64,000 bases of DNA from RHKX01 sp963823275 (lineage in GTDB: Bacteria; Actinomycetota; Thermoleophilia; Solirubrobacterales; 70-9). Location of the stretch: NCBI GenBank assembly GCA_963823275.1, contig CAWGKW010000002.1, forward strand, positions 806,001 to 870,000, in the 5' to 3' direction. This document shows, piece by piece, positions 25,274-33,888 of the stretch. Position 1 is the stretch's first letter, and every line of letters begins with the position of its first letter. The translations under genes were made by a program, and so were the position numbers. The notes beneath the pieces are model-generated. The model was not told where the DNA came from and made no database searches. It worked only from the letters and a program-made list of their open reading frames with translations.

Positions 25274-25714
25274 ATGCCGGTGAACGCAGCAGCAGTTGGC
25301 AAGGAGTACCCGTCGACGACCTACGAGGTCGGGCTCGAGAAGGTGCGCGAGTATGCGAACGCGGTCGGGCAGACGGAGGCCGTCCACCAGGATCGCGATG
25401 CCGCCGAGGCGGCCGGGTTCCGGGACGTGGTCGCGCCGCCGATGTTCGCCGTCGTCTACAGCTCGCCCGCGCTCGGGCCCGCGATCCTCGACCCCGAGGT
25501 CGGGATCAACTTCGCCGCGATGGTCCACGGAGGCCAGGAGTTCGTCTGGGGCGAGCCGGTTTGCGCCGGCGACGTGATCACGACGCAGGCGAAGGTGACG
25601 GAGATCTACGAGAAGGACGGCAAGGGCTTCTACGTCTTCGAGTCCATCTCGACCAACCAGAACGGCGACGAGGTCGTTCGCGCGACCTGGACGAACATCG
25701 TCCGCGGCGTCTGA
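25274..25714 (+). CDS. HadA-like FAS1-type dehydratase/MaoC N-terminal domain protein
   Basis: This 146-residue hot-dog protein resembles HadA of mycobacteria: VGKEYPSTTYEVGLEKVREYANAVG gives KVREYANAVG at the family's EKIREYAxAV position, followed by a VAPPMFAVVY segment and the HGGQEFVWGEPVCAGD strand. HadA-type subunits lack the catalytic residues and help bind the acyl chain; they pair with a HadB-type catalytic subunit, here encoded 12 bp downstream. ATG 25274 follows TAGGAT (25261-25266) by 7 bases. The pair acts on beta-hydroxyacyl thioesters; the pathway is unknown. Confidence 0.85.
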   Translation: MPVNAAAVGKEYPSTTYEVGLEKVREYANAVGQTEAVHQDRDAAEAAGFRDVVAPPMFAVVYSSPALGPAILDPEVGINFAAMVHGGQEFVWGEPVCAGDVITTQAKVTEIYEKDGKGFYVFESISTNQNGDEVVRATWTNIVRGV

Positions 25715-25726
25715 GGAGGTGGCGCA

Positions 25727-26131
25727 ATGACCGATCTGAACGACCTGAGCGTGGGTGACGCAATCCCCGAGCTGCGGGTGACGCCCGACAAGTACCTCCC
25801 GCACCGTTACGCGGGCGCCTCGGGCGACTTCAACCCGATCCACATCGACAACGACTTCGCGCAGATGGTCGGCCTCCCCCGCAACATCCTCCACGGCCTC
25901 TACACCATGGCCCAGGTCGCGCGGGCCCAGACCGAGGTGGCCGGCGGCGATCCCCGCGCCCTGAAGCGACTCAGCGTGCAGTTCCGCGGGATGGGGGTCC
26001 CCGAGGAGGAGATCGTCGTGACCGGCAAGGTGATCGAGCGCGAGGGCGATCGTGTCGTGATCGCAACCGAGGCGGTCCAGGCCGGCAACGGAATCGTCCG
26101 CAACGCCGAGGCGGAGCTCGACCCCTCCTGA
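25727..26131 (+). CDS. HadB-like MaoC-family (R)-hydroxyacyl hydratase subunit
   Basis: The 134-residue protein carries the hydratase-2 motif YAGASGDFNPIHIDNDFA (catalytic Asp and His, about residues 28-46) and HGLYTMAQVAR, matching the catalytic HadB-type subunit of beta-hydroxyacyl-ACP dehydratases. A Shine-Dalgarno-like GAGGAGG precedes the ATG. With the HadA-like gene upstream it forms a heterodimer pair as in mycobacterial FAS-II, although mycolic acids are not expected in this lineage; a role in fatty-acid or acyl-CoA metabolism is inferred. Confidence 0.88.
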   Translation: MTDLNDLSVGDAIPELRVTPDKYLPHRYAGASGDFNPIHIDNDFAQMVGLPRNILHGLYTMAQVARAQTEVAGGDPRALKRLSVQFRGMGVPEEEIVVTGKVIEREGDRVVIATEAVQAGNGIVRNAEAELDPS

Positions 26132-26177
26132 CCGGTGCCGTAGAGGCGCCATCCACGGTCGACGCTCGCCCGCTACC

Positions 26178-26183
26178 TAGAAT
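26178..26183 (+). promoter_or_regulatory. -10-like hexamer TAGAAT of hrcA
   Basis: TAGAAT ends seven bases before GTG 26191, fitting leaderless transcription of the heat-shock operon. I see no CIRCE inverted repeat around it. Confidence 0.5.
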
Positions 26184-26190
26184 CCACGGT

Positions 26191-27222
26191 GTGCTCAGCG
26201 AACGCCAAGAACTGATCCTCGGCATTGCGGTCGAGGCCTATCTGAAGACGGGCACCCCGGTCGGGTCGAAGACGATCGCCGAGCGGGTCGATTTCGACTG
26301 GGGCCCCTCGACCGTCCGAGCTGAGCTGTCGGCGCTCGAGCACGAGGGATACCTGACCCAGCCCCACACCTCGGCGGGCCGGGTCCCGACCGACTCCGGC
26401 TATCGGCGCTACGCCGACGCTCTGATCGCGACCGGGGCCCGGCCGAGCCGCGAGGTCGCCGCGCCGGCCAGCGGTCTCCTGCAGGCGCGCCGAGAGGTCG
26501 AGGATGCGCTTCGGGAGACGACCGCAGCCCTCGCCCAGGCAAACGATCTGCTCGCGCTCGCGACGGCCCCGCCGGTCAGCACTGCGAGGATTCACCGGGT
26601 CGAGGTCCTGCGCCTGCAGCCCCGCGTCGTCGCGGTCGTCGCGATCGCCGACAACGGCGACGTCGCCAAGCGGGTCTTCACCTTCGAGCGGGCGGTCGAC
26701 TCCGGCCTCGTCGAATGGGCCTCGTCGTTTCTCAACGAGCGGCTGGCGGGGCTAGGGATCGGCTCGAGCATGGTCTCGGCGCGACTCCACGACCCGGAGA
26801 TCGGCGACCAGGAGCGCGCCTTTCTGAGCGAGATCGGAACGGCCGTCTCCGAGCTGGCCGAGGCGACGCCGCAGCAGCTCTACATGGACGGCACCGGTCG
26901 GCTGCTCTCCGAGAGCCACGCCGGCGACATCCCTCACCCCGACGGGGTCGTCAGCGCCCTCGAGGGGCGCGTCAGCGTCCTCTCGGTCCTGCGTTCGGCG
27001 CTGCGCGAACGTTCCGTCTTCCTCTGCATCGGCGAGGAGAACCCGGAGCCGGCCCTGCGCTCGATGAGCGTCGTCGGCGCCGGGTACGGGCTCGGCTACC
27101 GGAACCTCGGCGCCGTCGGGGTCGTCGGGCCCCTGCGCATGGACTACGCGAAGGCGATCGACTCCGTCAGGGATGCCGCCGATGAGCTCTCCCGCCTCTT
27201 CGCCACGGTCTACGAGGGCTAG
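26191..27222 (+). CDS. hrcA: Heat-inducible transcription repressor HrcA
   Basis: HrcA represses groE/dnaK-type genes by binding the CIRCE operator. The 343-residue protein starts with its winged-helix domain (LSERQELILGIAVEAYLKTG, then GSKTIAERVDFDWGPSTVRAELSALEHEGYL) followed by PHTSAGRVPTDSGYR, a strong HrcA signature, and the GAF-like middle domain. GTG 26191 is the only start that keeps the N-terminal helix complete. It is followed by dnaJ after 14 bp, an operon order common in Gram-positive bacteria. Confidence 0.97.
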   Translation: MLSERQELILGIAVEAYLKTGTPVGSKTIAERVDFDWGPSTVRAELSALEHEGYLTQPHTSAGRVPTDSGYRRYADALIATGARPSREVAAPASGLLQARREVEDALRETTAALAQANDLLALATAPPVSTARIHRVEVLRLQPRVVAVVAIADNGDVAKRVFTFERAVDSGLVEWASSFLNERLAGLGIGSSMVSARLHDPEIGDQERAFLSEIGTAVSELAEATPQQLYMDGTGRLLSESHAGDIPHPDGVVSALEGRVSVLSVLRSALRERSVFLCIGEENPEPALRSMSVVGAGYGLGYRNLGAVGVVGPLRMDYAKAIDSVRDAADELSRLFATVYEG

Positions 27223-27236
27223 GCCAGAGGGATCCG

Positions 27237-28376
27237 GTGCCGCGAGACCCCTACGAGATCCTCGGCGTCGATCGCGGCGCCGACGAATCGGAGATCAAGA
27301 AGGCCTTCCGGGGACTCGCTCGCGAGCTCCATCCAGACGTGAACACCTCCGACCCTGGGGCGGAGGAGATGTTCAAGGAGGCGGCCGAGGCCTACGAGAT
27401 CCTCTCCGATCCCGAGCGGCGCCGCACCTATGACGCCTTCGGACACGACGGCCTGCGCTCCGGCGGCTTCCACTCGCAGGCCGAGAGCGCCGGTGGTTTT
27501 CAGGACATCTTCGAGGCGATCTTCGGCCAGTCGGACCCGATGTTCGGAGATCTCTTCGGCCGTGGGGGCGGGGGAGGGCCGGCGCCCGGCGGCGACATCG
27601 GGATCCGGGTGGAGATCGAGCTCGCCGACGTGATCGATGGGATCAGGCGCGAGGTCGAGTTCGACGCGGTGGTCCGCTGTGAGCACTGCCACGGCAACGG
27701 CGCCGAGCCGGGTACCCCGATCAATGCCTGTGAGACCTGCGAAGGGGCCGGTCAGGTCCGACAGGTGACCCGGACGCCCTTCGGGCAGATGGTCCGGGCG
27801 GCGCCCTGTCCGACCTGCCGCGGCGCGGGGAAGATCCCGGAGACGCCGTGCGAGGTGTGCGGCGGCGAGGGGGTCACCTCGGAGACCAAGACCTACGAGG
27901 TCGACGTGCCGGCCGGAATCGAGAACGGACAGCGGATCAGGATCTCGGGGGCCGGCCATGCCGGGGGCAGCGGGGCGCCGCCCGGCGATCTCTACGTCCA
28001 GGTTCAGATCACCGAGGACGACCGCTTCCATCGCGAGGGCACCGACCTCGTCAGCGTGCTCGAGGTGACGGCGACGACCGCCATGCTCGGTGCGGCGTTG
28101 CCCGTCGCGACGCTCACCGGAGAGCGTGAGGTCGAGCTCGACGCCGGCTCCCAGCACGGCGACACGATCCGGATTCGCGGGGAGGGGCTGCCCGCTCTGC
28201 AGAGCTCTCGCCGCCGCGGCGATCTGCATGTCGCGATCAAGGTCCTGACGCCGGTCGCCCTGACGGAGGAGCAACGGGAGCTTGCCGAGCAGCTCGAGGC
28301 CAGCCTCGGGCCCGACAACGCTCCCGGCGGCGCCCGCGAGGGAATCTTCGAACGCGTCCGGCGCGCCTTCCGATAG
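27237..28376 (+). CDS. dnaJ: Chaperone protein DnaJ (type I)
   Basis: DnaJ delivers unfolded protein to DnaK and stimulates its ATPase. Domains in order: J domain (residues 1-~70, YEILGVDRGADE and the HPD motif in LHPDVN), a short Gly/Phe-rich region with FGRGGGGG (residue ~105), four zinc-finger repeats (CEHCHGNG, CETCEGAG, CPTCRGAG, CEVCGGEG) and the C-terminal peptide-binding beta domains. The length, 379 residues, is normal. GTG 27237 gives MPRDPYEIL. It is coupled to hrcA, so it is presumably under heat control. Confidence 0.97.
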   Translation: MPRDPYEILGVDRGADESEIKKAFRGLARELHPDVNTSDPGAEEMFKEAAEAYEILSDPERRRTYDAFGHDGLRSGGFHSQAESAGGFQDIFEAIFGQSDPMFGDLFGRGGGGGPAPGGDIGIRVEIELADVIDGIRREVEFDAVVRCEHCHGNGAEPGTPINACETCEGAGQVRQVTRTPFGQMVRAAPCPTCRGAGKIPETPCEVCGGEGVTSETKTYEVDVPAGIENGQRIRISGAGHAGGSGAPPGDLYVQVQITEDDRFHREGTDLVSVLEVTATTAMLGAALPVATLTGEREVELDAGSQHGDTIRIRGEGLPALQSSRRRGDLHVAIKVLTPVALTEEQRELAEQLEASLGPDNAPGGAREGIFERVRRAFR

Positions 28377-28400
28377 CCGTGTGCAGGTGATCCCCGCGTC

Positions 28401-29234
28401 TTGATTCGCCTGGCCGTTCGCTGTCGACCCGACCAGGCTGAGATGGTCCTGGCCGAGCTGGTTGAGCTCGTGCCCGGCGGGGTCGAGGAGGAGCGAGGAG
28501 CCGATTACGTCGAGTACGCGATCTACGGACCCTCGGGCGAGCTGCCGGACCTCCCCGACCTCCGGGCCGCCGCCGGCGCGGGTCTGGTCGAGATCGAGAC
28601 GACCGAGATCCCCGACGACTGGGCCGACCGCTGGCGTGACTTCCACGAGCCGGTCGTGGTCGGTGACGGCCGGTTGATCGTCAGGCCATCCTGGGAGGAC
28701 GAGGCGGGCGCAGCCGCCGAGATCGACATCGTGGTTGACCCCGGGCGCGCGTTCGGGACCGGCGCTCACGCCACGACCAGGTCCTGCCTGGAGCTGTTGC
28801 TCGATCTCGCCGACCGCGGCTTCGCGTCCGGGCCGCTCGCGGATTGGGGAACGGGATCCGCCGTGTTGGCGATCGCTGCGGCCAAGCTCGGCTGGCGCCC
28901 GGTCACGGGATGCGACCACGAGCTGCCGGCGGTCGAGGCGGCGATCGCCAACGCCGAATCGAACGGAGTCGAGCTCACGGTCGAGCGCATCAACCTGCGA
29001 GAGGAGCGGCCGCCGCAGGCGCCGACCGTCGTCGCGAATCTGACCGCCCCCCTGCTGTTACCGCTCGCCTCGCGGATCGCCGCCGGGGAGATCGACCGTC
29101 CCGAGTGGATGGTGCTCAGCGGCCTGCTTGCAGGCGAGCGGGAGCAGGTCGCCGCCGCCTACGCCGCCGCCGGTCTGAACGTCGAGCGCCGAACCGAGAG
29201 TGGGGACTGGGCCGCCCTGCTCCTCCGCGCGTGA
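28401..29234 (+). CDS. prmA: Ribosomal protein L11 methyltransferase (PrmA-like)
   Basis: PrmA methylates L11. The 277-residue protein has an N-terminal ferredoxin-like domain (MIRLAVRCRPDQAEMVLAEL), the signature GRAFGTGAHATTRSCLELL, and an S-adenosylmethionine motif I that reads DWGTGSAVLAIAAAKLG; the usual form is DxGxGSG, so the last glycine is replaced by alanine, which is tolerated in some methyltransferases. The NLT in VVANLTAPLL is the catalytic-loop NxxA-like position. The TTG start at 28401 is the only one fitting the N-terminus. Its place after hrcA-dnaJ is conserved. Confidence 0.92.
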   Translation: MIRLAVRCRPDQAEMVLAELVELVPGGVEEERGADYVEYAIYGPSGELPDLPDLRAAAGAGLVEIETTEIPDDWADRWRDFHEPVVVGDGRLIVRPSWEDEAGAAAEIDIVVDPGRAFGTGAHATTRSCLELLLDLADRGFASGPLADWGTGSAVLAIAAAKLGWRPVTGCDHELPAVEAAIANAESNGVELTVERINLREERPPQAPTVVANLTAPLLLPLASRIAAGEIDRPEWMVLSGLLAGEREQVAAAYAAAGLNVERRTESGDWAALLLRA

Positions 29235-29285
29235 GCGCCGGATCCCCTCCGCCCCTGGCGCCGGGCGCGGCGTTAACTTGTCTGC

Positions 29286-29786
29286 ATGATCTCGACAGCA
29301 ACGGTCCAGTTCTACGATGTCGTCGTATTCGTTCACATCCTCGCGGTCGTGATCGGGTTCGGGCCCACCTTCGCCTACGCGTTGTTCGCCGCGGTGGCGG
29401 GCAAGGAGGGGCTACGAGCATCCCTCGCCGTCGAGCGGGCGATTCTGAAATGGAACATGACCGGAACGACCTTCGGGATGCTCGTGATCCTGGTCAGCGG
29501 CCTCTACCTCGTCGGCGACGGGCCGTGGAGCCTCAGCGATTTCTTCATCAGTTGGGGGTTCCTCTCGATCCTGCTGCTCTTCGGCCTCGTCCACGGCTAC
29601 TTCCTCCCTCGCGAGCGCAAGCTCATCGACGGCCTCGAGGCCGAGGCCGATGCGGCGGTGGACCGCACGACGCCGCGCTCGGACAGGCTCGCCGCGCTCG
29701 ACGCTCAGGTCGCCAAGATGGGGACCGTCGCCGGGATCGTGATCATCCTGACCATCTACGTGATGACCGCCAAGCCCTTCCTGTGA
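29286..29786 (+). CDS. Four-helix integral membrane protein (DUF2269-like)
   Basis: The 166-residue protein has four predicted transmembrane helices: YDVVVFVHILAVVIGFGPTF, GMLVILVSGLYLV, WGFLSILLLFGLVHGYFL and GTVAGIVIILTIYVMTA. The first helix with a conserved histidine in FVHILAVVIGFG resembles the DUF2269/YndJ-like small membrane family, some of which may bind haem; this is a resemblance only. TAACTT (29274-29279) ends six bases before ATG 29286. Its neighbours do not indicate a role. Confidence 0.72.
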   Translation: MISTATVQFYDVVVFVHILAVVIGFGPTFAYALFAAVAGKEGLRASLAVERAILKWNMTGTTFGMLVILVSGLYLVGDGPWSLSDFFISWGFLSILLLFGLVHGYFLPRERKLIDGLEAEADAAVDRTTPRSDRLAALDAQVAKMGTVAGIVIILTIYVMTAKPFL

Positions 29787-29810
29787 GAGTGGCCCGGACC
29801 ACCCTCACCT

Positions 29811-30614
29811 TTGGATAGGTCACTTCCGATAGCGATGTTCGACTCCGGGGTCGGTGGGCTCACGGTCCTGCACGAATGCCTCGTGTCATTGCCGGCGGAG
29901 GACTTCCTGTATCTGGGCGACAGCGCCAACTTCCCCTACGGCACCAAGACCGCCGAGGAATTGCACACGCTCGTGGTCAGCAACACAACGTTCCTGCTCG
30001 ATCGGGGCTCGAAGCTGCTGATCGTGGCCTGCAACTCGGCGACCTCGGCGGGGGCCGAGGCGGCCCGCGAGATCGCCGCCGAACATGGGGTCGAGGTCGT
30101 CACCGTGATCGACCCCGAGGCCGAGATCGCCGCCGCGATCACCGAGACGGGCAGGGTCGGGGTGCTCGCGACGCCGGCGACCGTGGAGGGTGGCGCCTAT
30201 CACCGCGCCCTCGAGCGTCAGGGCCGCGGACTGGAGGTCACCGAGGTGGCGGCACCGGACCTCGCGCCGATCATCCAGAGCGGTTTCCCGTTCGACCAGA
30301 CGGTGGTCGAGACGGTGCGCTCCTATTGCGAGCCGCTGAAGGCTGCGCGGATCGACACGCTGATCCTCGGTTGCACCCACTACCCGCTGGTCGCGCCGAT
30401 GCTCCAGCGGATGCTCGGAAGAGACGTCCGGCTGGTCAGCGCCGGCCATGCGATCGCGGCGACCGCACAGCGCATCCTCGAATCGTCCGCTCTGGAGAGC
30501 GAGCGGGACGCAGAGGGTGACTACCGGTTCCTCTGCACCGGCGACGCCGACAGCTTCCGCGAGCTCGGCACCAGGTTCCTGCAGATGCCTCTCGGCGACG
30601 TCGAGCGCGTCTAG
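29811..30614 (+). CDS. murI: Glutamate racemase
   Basis: MurI makes D-glutamate for peptidoglycan. The 267-residue protein has all active-site motifs: FDSGVGGLTV (residues 10-19), GDSANFPYGTK, VACNSATSAG with the first catalytic cysteine (~residue 73) and LGCTHYPLVAPML with the second (~residue 185). The TTG start at 29811 gives MDRSLPIAMFDSG, putting the first motif at the usual distance. The gene is transcribed with the surrounding housekeeping genes. Confidence 0.96.
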   Translation: MDRSLPIAMFDSGVGGLTVLHECLVSLPAEDFLYLGDSANFPYGTKTAEELHTLVVSNTTFLLDRGSKLLIVACNSATSAGAEAAREIAAEHGVEVVTVIDPEAEIAAAITETGRVGVLATPATVEGGAYHRALERQGRGLEVTEVAAPDLAPIIQSGFPFDQTVVETVRSYCEPLKAARIDTLILGCTHYPLVAPMLQRMLGRDVRLVSAGHAIAATAQRILESSALESERDAEGDYRFLCTGDADSFRELGTRFLQMPLGDVERV

Positions 30615-30650
30615 TCGCCTCGGCTGCCTCCGGCACTACTCTTGGGGCAG

Positions 30651-31088
30651 ATGAGCGACTCGATACTCGAACGGATCCAGGCCGACACGCGAACCGCGAT
30701 GAAGGCGGGTGACCGGGACCGCGTCAGCACCCTGCGGATGATCACCAGCTCCCTCCAGCAGGACGTCAAGGAGGGCGACGGCGACCCCGTCGCCGTGCTC
30801 CAGCGCGAGCGCAAGAAGCGGGTCGAGGCGGCCGAGGCGTTCACCGCCGGTGGCCGGGCCGATCAGGCTGCGGCGGAGCGCGAGGAGGCCGCGCTGATCG
30901 AAACCTACCTGCCCGAGCAGCTCTCCGATGAGGAGCTCGCCGCAATCGTCGCCGACGCGGTCGCAGCCAGCAGCGCCTCGTCGGTCAAGGAGATGGGCAA
31001 GGTGATCGGCATCGTGATGGGACAGGTCAAGGGGCGAGCCGACGGCAAGCGGGTTTCGACGATGGTGCGGGAGCGGCTTGGCGCGTAG
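30651..31088 (+). CDS. GatB/YqeY domain protein
   Basis: The 145-residue helical protein (MSDSILERIQADTRTAMKAG, then LRMITSSLQQDVKEG and the QLSDEELAAIVADAV helix) is a stand-alone YqeY protein, related to the tail domain of amidotransferase GatB; it probably binds tRNA or an aminoacyl-tRNA complex, but its function is not established. TACTCT (30637-30642) ends 8 bases before ATG 30651. Its end overlaps the phoH start by 11 bases. Confidence 0.93.
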   Translation: MSDSILERIQADTRTAMKAGDRDRVSTLRMITSSLQQDVKEGDGDPVAVLQRERKKRVEAAEAFTAGGRADQAAAEREEAALIETYLPEQLSDEELAAIVADAVAASSASSVKEMGKVIGIVMGQVKGRADGKRVSTMVRERLGA

Positions 31089-32061
31089 GCAGCTGACGAT
31101 CGACAACGACGTCGCCGCCGAGCTTGCCGGCTCCGGCGATTCGGTCCTGCGCAGGCTGGAGGACCGTCTTGACTGTGAGGTCTTCCTGAGGGGCAACGTG
31201 ATCACGCTCGATGGTCCCGACGAATCAGTCAGCGAGGGCCAGGGCCTGGTCGAGGAGCTCGTCGAGCTGATCGAGGGCGGCCACGGGCTCGAGCCGGAGA
31301 CGGTCGCCGCCGTCGACGAGGCGACCCGGGCCGGGGTGGACCCGGCGGCGATGCTGGGCGATTCGGTCTGGCGTCATCGCGGCACGAGCATCTCGCCGCG
31401 AACGCCCAATCAGAAGCGCTATGTCGATTCGATCCGCGCGCACACCGTCACGTTCGGGATCGGCCCGGCCGGCACCGGGAAGACCTTCCTCGCGGTTGCG
31501 ATGGCCGTGGCCGCGCTCGAGTCCCGAGACGTCAGCCGTCTGATCCTGACCCGCCCCGCCGTCGAGGCGGGGGAGCGGCTCGGGTTCCTGCCGGGAGACA
31601 TCCAGGCCAAGGTCGACCCCTACCTGCGGCCGCTCTTCGACGCCCTCTACGACATGCTCGACCCCGATCGGGTCAACGACTACTTCGAGCGCGGGATCAT
31701 CGAGGTCGCGCCGCTGGCCTTCATGCGGGGCCGCACGATCAATGATGCCTTCGTGATCCTCGACGAGGCCCAGAACACGAGCCCCGAGCAGATGAAGATG
31801 TTTCTGACCCGCCTCGGGTTCGGCTCGAAGATGTGCGTGACCGGAGACGTCACCCAGATCGACCTGCCCTCCAATCAGCGATCCGGGCTTGTGGTGGTCG
31901 GGGAGATCCTCTCGGCGGTCGACGACATCAGCTTCATTCGCTTCGGGGGCGACGACGTCGTCCGCCATCAGTTGGTCCAGCGGATCGTCGCCGCCTACGG
32001 AGAGTACGGCGAGCGCAAGCAGGCGAGACGGGCGGATCACAGTGGGGACGACGACGATTGA
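31078..32061 (+). CDS. phoH: PhoH-family ATPase
   Basis: The 327-residue protein has an N-terminal KH-like part (NDVAAELAGSGDSVLRRLED) and a PhoH ATPase core with Walker A GPAGTGKTFLAVAMA (residues ~129-143), the SRLILTRPAVEAGERLGFLPG motif and Walker B FVILDEAQNTSPEQMKM. PhoH is a putative RNA-helicase-like ATPase; neighbouring YbeY and Era act in 16S rRNA maturation, so a shared role in ribosome or RNA processing is likely. The TTG start at 31078 fits the family N-terminus. The stop overlaps ybeY. Confidence 0.95.
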   Translation: MARRQLTIDNDVAAELAGSGDSVLRRLEDRLDCEVFLRGNVITLDGPDESVSEGQGLVEELVELIEGGHGLEPETVAAVDEATRAGVDPAAMLGDSVWRHRGTSISPRTPNQKRYVDSIRAHTVTFGIGPAGTGKTFLAVAMAVAALESRDVSRLILTRPAVEAGERLGFLPGDIQAKVDPYLRPLFDALYDMLDPDRVNDYFERGIIEVAPLAFMRGRTINDAFVILDEAQNTSPEQMKMFLTRLGFGSKMCVTGDVTQIDLPSNQRSGLVVVGEILSAVDDISFIRFGGDDVVRHQLVQRIVAAYGEYGERKQARRADHSGDDDD

Positions 32062-32441
32062 GCCTCGACCTCGGTGACGTCCCGCCCGAGCTTTCGGCCG
32101 CCGTCGTCGCGACCCTGGATGCTGCCGGGGTCACCGACGGGCACCTCTCGGTCGAGCTGGTCGGCGAGAATCGGATCCGGGAGCTGAACCGCGACCATCG
32201 CGATCGCGACCGCCCAACCGACGTCCTCTCGTTCCCGCTCGACGGGACGGAGCCGAGCCCCGGCCCGCGAGAGCTCGGCGACGTGATGATCTGCCCCGAG
32301 CACGCGACCGACCTGACCGAGGCCGCCGTCCACGGCGTGCTGCACCTCTGCGGATACGACCACGAGACGGACGACGGCGCCATGCTCGCGTTGCAGGAGC
32401 GGATCCTTGTCGGCCTTGCCGGTTCGGGGGAGCGGGCTTGA
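32058..32441 (+). CDS. ybeY: Endoribonuclease YbeY
   Basis: YbeY is a zinc-dependent endoribonuclease needed for 16S rRNA 3'-end maturation and ribosome quality control. The 127-residue protein contains the diagnostic HGVLHLCGYDHE (three histidine zinc ligands in H-x3-H-x5-H spacing, about residues 95-105) and RPTDVLSFPLD. The TTG start at 32058 overlaps the phoH TGA; the reading frame upstream lies wholly within phoH. The stop overlaps the next gene, so phoH-ybeY-GNAT-era form one coupled operon. Confidence 0.96.
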   Translation: MSLDLGDVPPELSAAVVATLDAAGVTDGHLSVELVGENRIRELNRDHRDRDRPTDVLSFPLDGTEPSPGPRELGDVMICPEHATDLTEAAVHGVLHLCGYDHETDDGAMLALQERILVGLAGSGERA

Positions 32442-32917
32442 GCATCGAGCCGGTCGAGATTCGCTCCGCCCGCCTCGATGAGGTGGAGGCCGTTCGCGAT
32501 TGCTACGAATGGCTCTTCGCGTCGCCGGGCTCGAAGCCGGAGAGCTGGGTTCCGGAATGGGCGTCCGCGGCGATCGCGGAGGCGATCGATTCGGCGGGCT
32601 CGACGATCTTCGTTGCGATCGAGCCGGGCGACGGCCCGATCATCGGCTTCTGCACCGCCTACCTCGATCTTCTCTCGGTGCGTTTCGGGCTGCGCTGCTG
32701 GGTCGAGGACCTGGCGGTGGATCCCGCGCAGCGCCGCCGCGGTATCGGTGCCGCGCTGCTCGCCGCCGCTCGCCGATGGGCCGCCGAGTCCGGTGCATCT
32801 CACCTCGAGCTCGACAGCGGCGAGGCCCGGGTCGACGCCCATCGCTTCTACGAGCGCGAGGGGAGCAACGTGCGCTCGGCGTCCTTCGGCTGGCACGGGC
32901 TCGGCGATTCACTGTGA
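32438..32917 (+). CDS. GNAT-family N-acetyltransferase
   Basis: The 159-residue protein has the GNAT fold: beta strands around IGFCTAYLDL, then WVEDLAVDPAQRRRGIGAALL with the acetyl-CoA-binding Q/RxxGxG/A loop (RRRGIGA, residues ~98-104), and ahead of the end LELDSGEARVDAHRFYEREG. The acceptor is unknown; location between ybeY and era suggests, but does not prove, a ribosome-related target as for RimI. TTG 32438 overlaps the ybeY stop, and its end overlaps era. Confidence 0.85.
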   Translation: MSIEPVEIRSARLDEVEAVRDCYEWLFASPGSKPESWVPEWASAAIAEAIDSAGSTIFVAIEPGDGPIIGFCTAYLDLLSVRFGLRCWVEDLAVDPAQRRRGIGAALLAAARRWAAESGASHLELDSGEARVDAHRFYEREGSNVRSASFGWHGLGDSL

Positions 32918-33816
32918 GCGAGCCGACCCGATCCGGCTTCATCGGTCTCGCCGGCCGCCCGAACGTCGGCAAGTCCACGCTCGCGAACGCCCTGGTCGGC
33001 TCGAAGGTCGCGATCGTCTCCGATCGGCCGCAGACGACGCGTCGCGCCGTTCGCGGCGTCGCGACGGCCCCCGATCTCTCCTGGCAGATGGTCCTCGTCG
33101 ACCTCCCGGGGGTACAGAAGCCCCGGGACGTCCTGACCTCGCGGATGCAGAAGCGGGTCGAGCGTGAGCTCAAGGACTCCGACGCGGTCCTCTTCGTTCT
33201 CAACGGCGAGCAGGGGATCGGCCCCGGCGACCTGTTCATCGCCTCGATGCTCGAGGCGGCCCGGCCGGATGCACCCGTCATCTGCGCCGTCAACAAGATC
33301 GACCGCCTCAAGCGCCACGAGCTGATCGAGGCCCTGGCGGCCGCCGGCGAGCTCGAGGTCGTCGACGAGGTCTTCCCGATCAGCGCCAGTCGCGGAACGG
33401 GGCTCGAGGCCCTGCATCAACGGCTCACCGAGCTGATGCCGGCGGGTCCGTTGATGTTTCCCGCCGACGAGCACTCAGACCTGCCGAGCGAGGTCCACCT
33501 CGCCGAGCTGATCCGCGAGCAGATCCTTCGCCGGACACGCGATGAGATCCCGCATGCCGTCGAGGTCGAGGTCGCGTCGATCGAGGGACGCGAGGACGGG
33601 ATCATCGATGTGCGGGCCGACGTCTGGGCCGAGTCGCAGTCCCAGAAGGCGATCCTGATCGGCAAGGGAGGGAGGATGGTCCGCGAGGTCGGAACCGCCG
33701 CCCGCCGGGAGCTTGAGCGCGAGCTCGGGACGCAGGTCTTCCTCGATCTCAAGGTTCGGGTCCGCGAGCATTGGCGTCGCGACGGGTCGTTGCTGGACCG
33801 CCTCGGCATCGACTGA
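32914..33816 (+). CDS. era: GTPase Era
   Basis: Era is a GTPase that binds the 3' end of 16S rRNA during 30S assembly. The 300-residue protein shows the P-loop GRPNVGKSTLANAL (residues ~12-25), switch TTRRAVRG, G3 DLPG, G4 NKID, G5 SASRG, and a C-terminal KH domain with KAILIGKGGRMVREVG (GxxG loop). GTG 32914 overlaps the stop of the acetyltransferase gene and gives MSEPTRSGFIGLAGRPN, the normal start. The frame upstream is only the shadow of that gene. Confidence 0.97.
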   Translation: MSEPTRSGFIGLAGRPNVGKSTLANALVGSKVAIVSDRPQTTRRAVRGVATAPDLSWQMVLVDLPGVQKPRDVLTSRMQKRVERELKDSDAVLFVLNGEQGIGPGDLFIASMLEAARPDAPVICAVNKIDRLKRHELIEALAAAGELEVVDEVFPISASRGTGLEALHQRLTELMPAGPLMFPADEHSDLPSEVHLAELIREQILRRTRDEIPHAVEVEVASIEGREDGIIDVRADVWAESQSQKAILIGKGGRMVREVGTAARRELERELGTQVFLDLKVRVREHWRRDGSLLDRLGID

Positions 33817-33888
33817 GCCGACCGGCGCCGCGAGCGCTCGGTTATGCGACCATGCCGCTCCACCCCGGGCCAAGGAGATAGACGCTTG

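Noticed and set aside
26132..26190. CIRCE operator upstream of hrcA
   Set aside because: No TTAGCACTC/GAGTGCTAA-like inverted repeat is visible here or before dnaJ.
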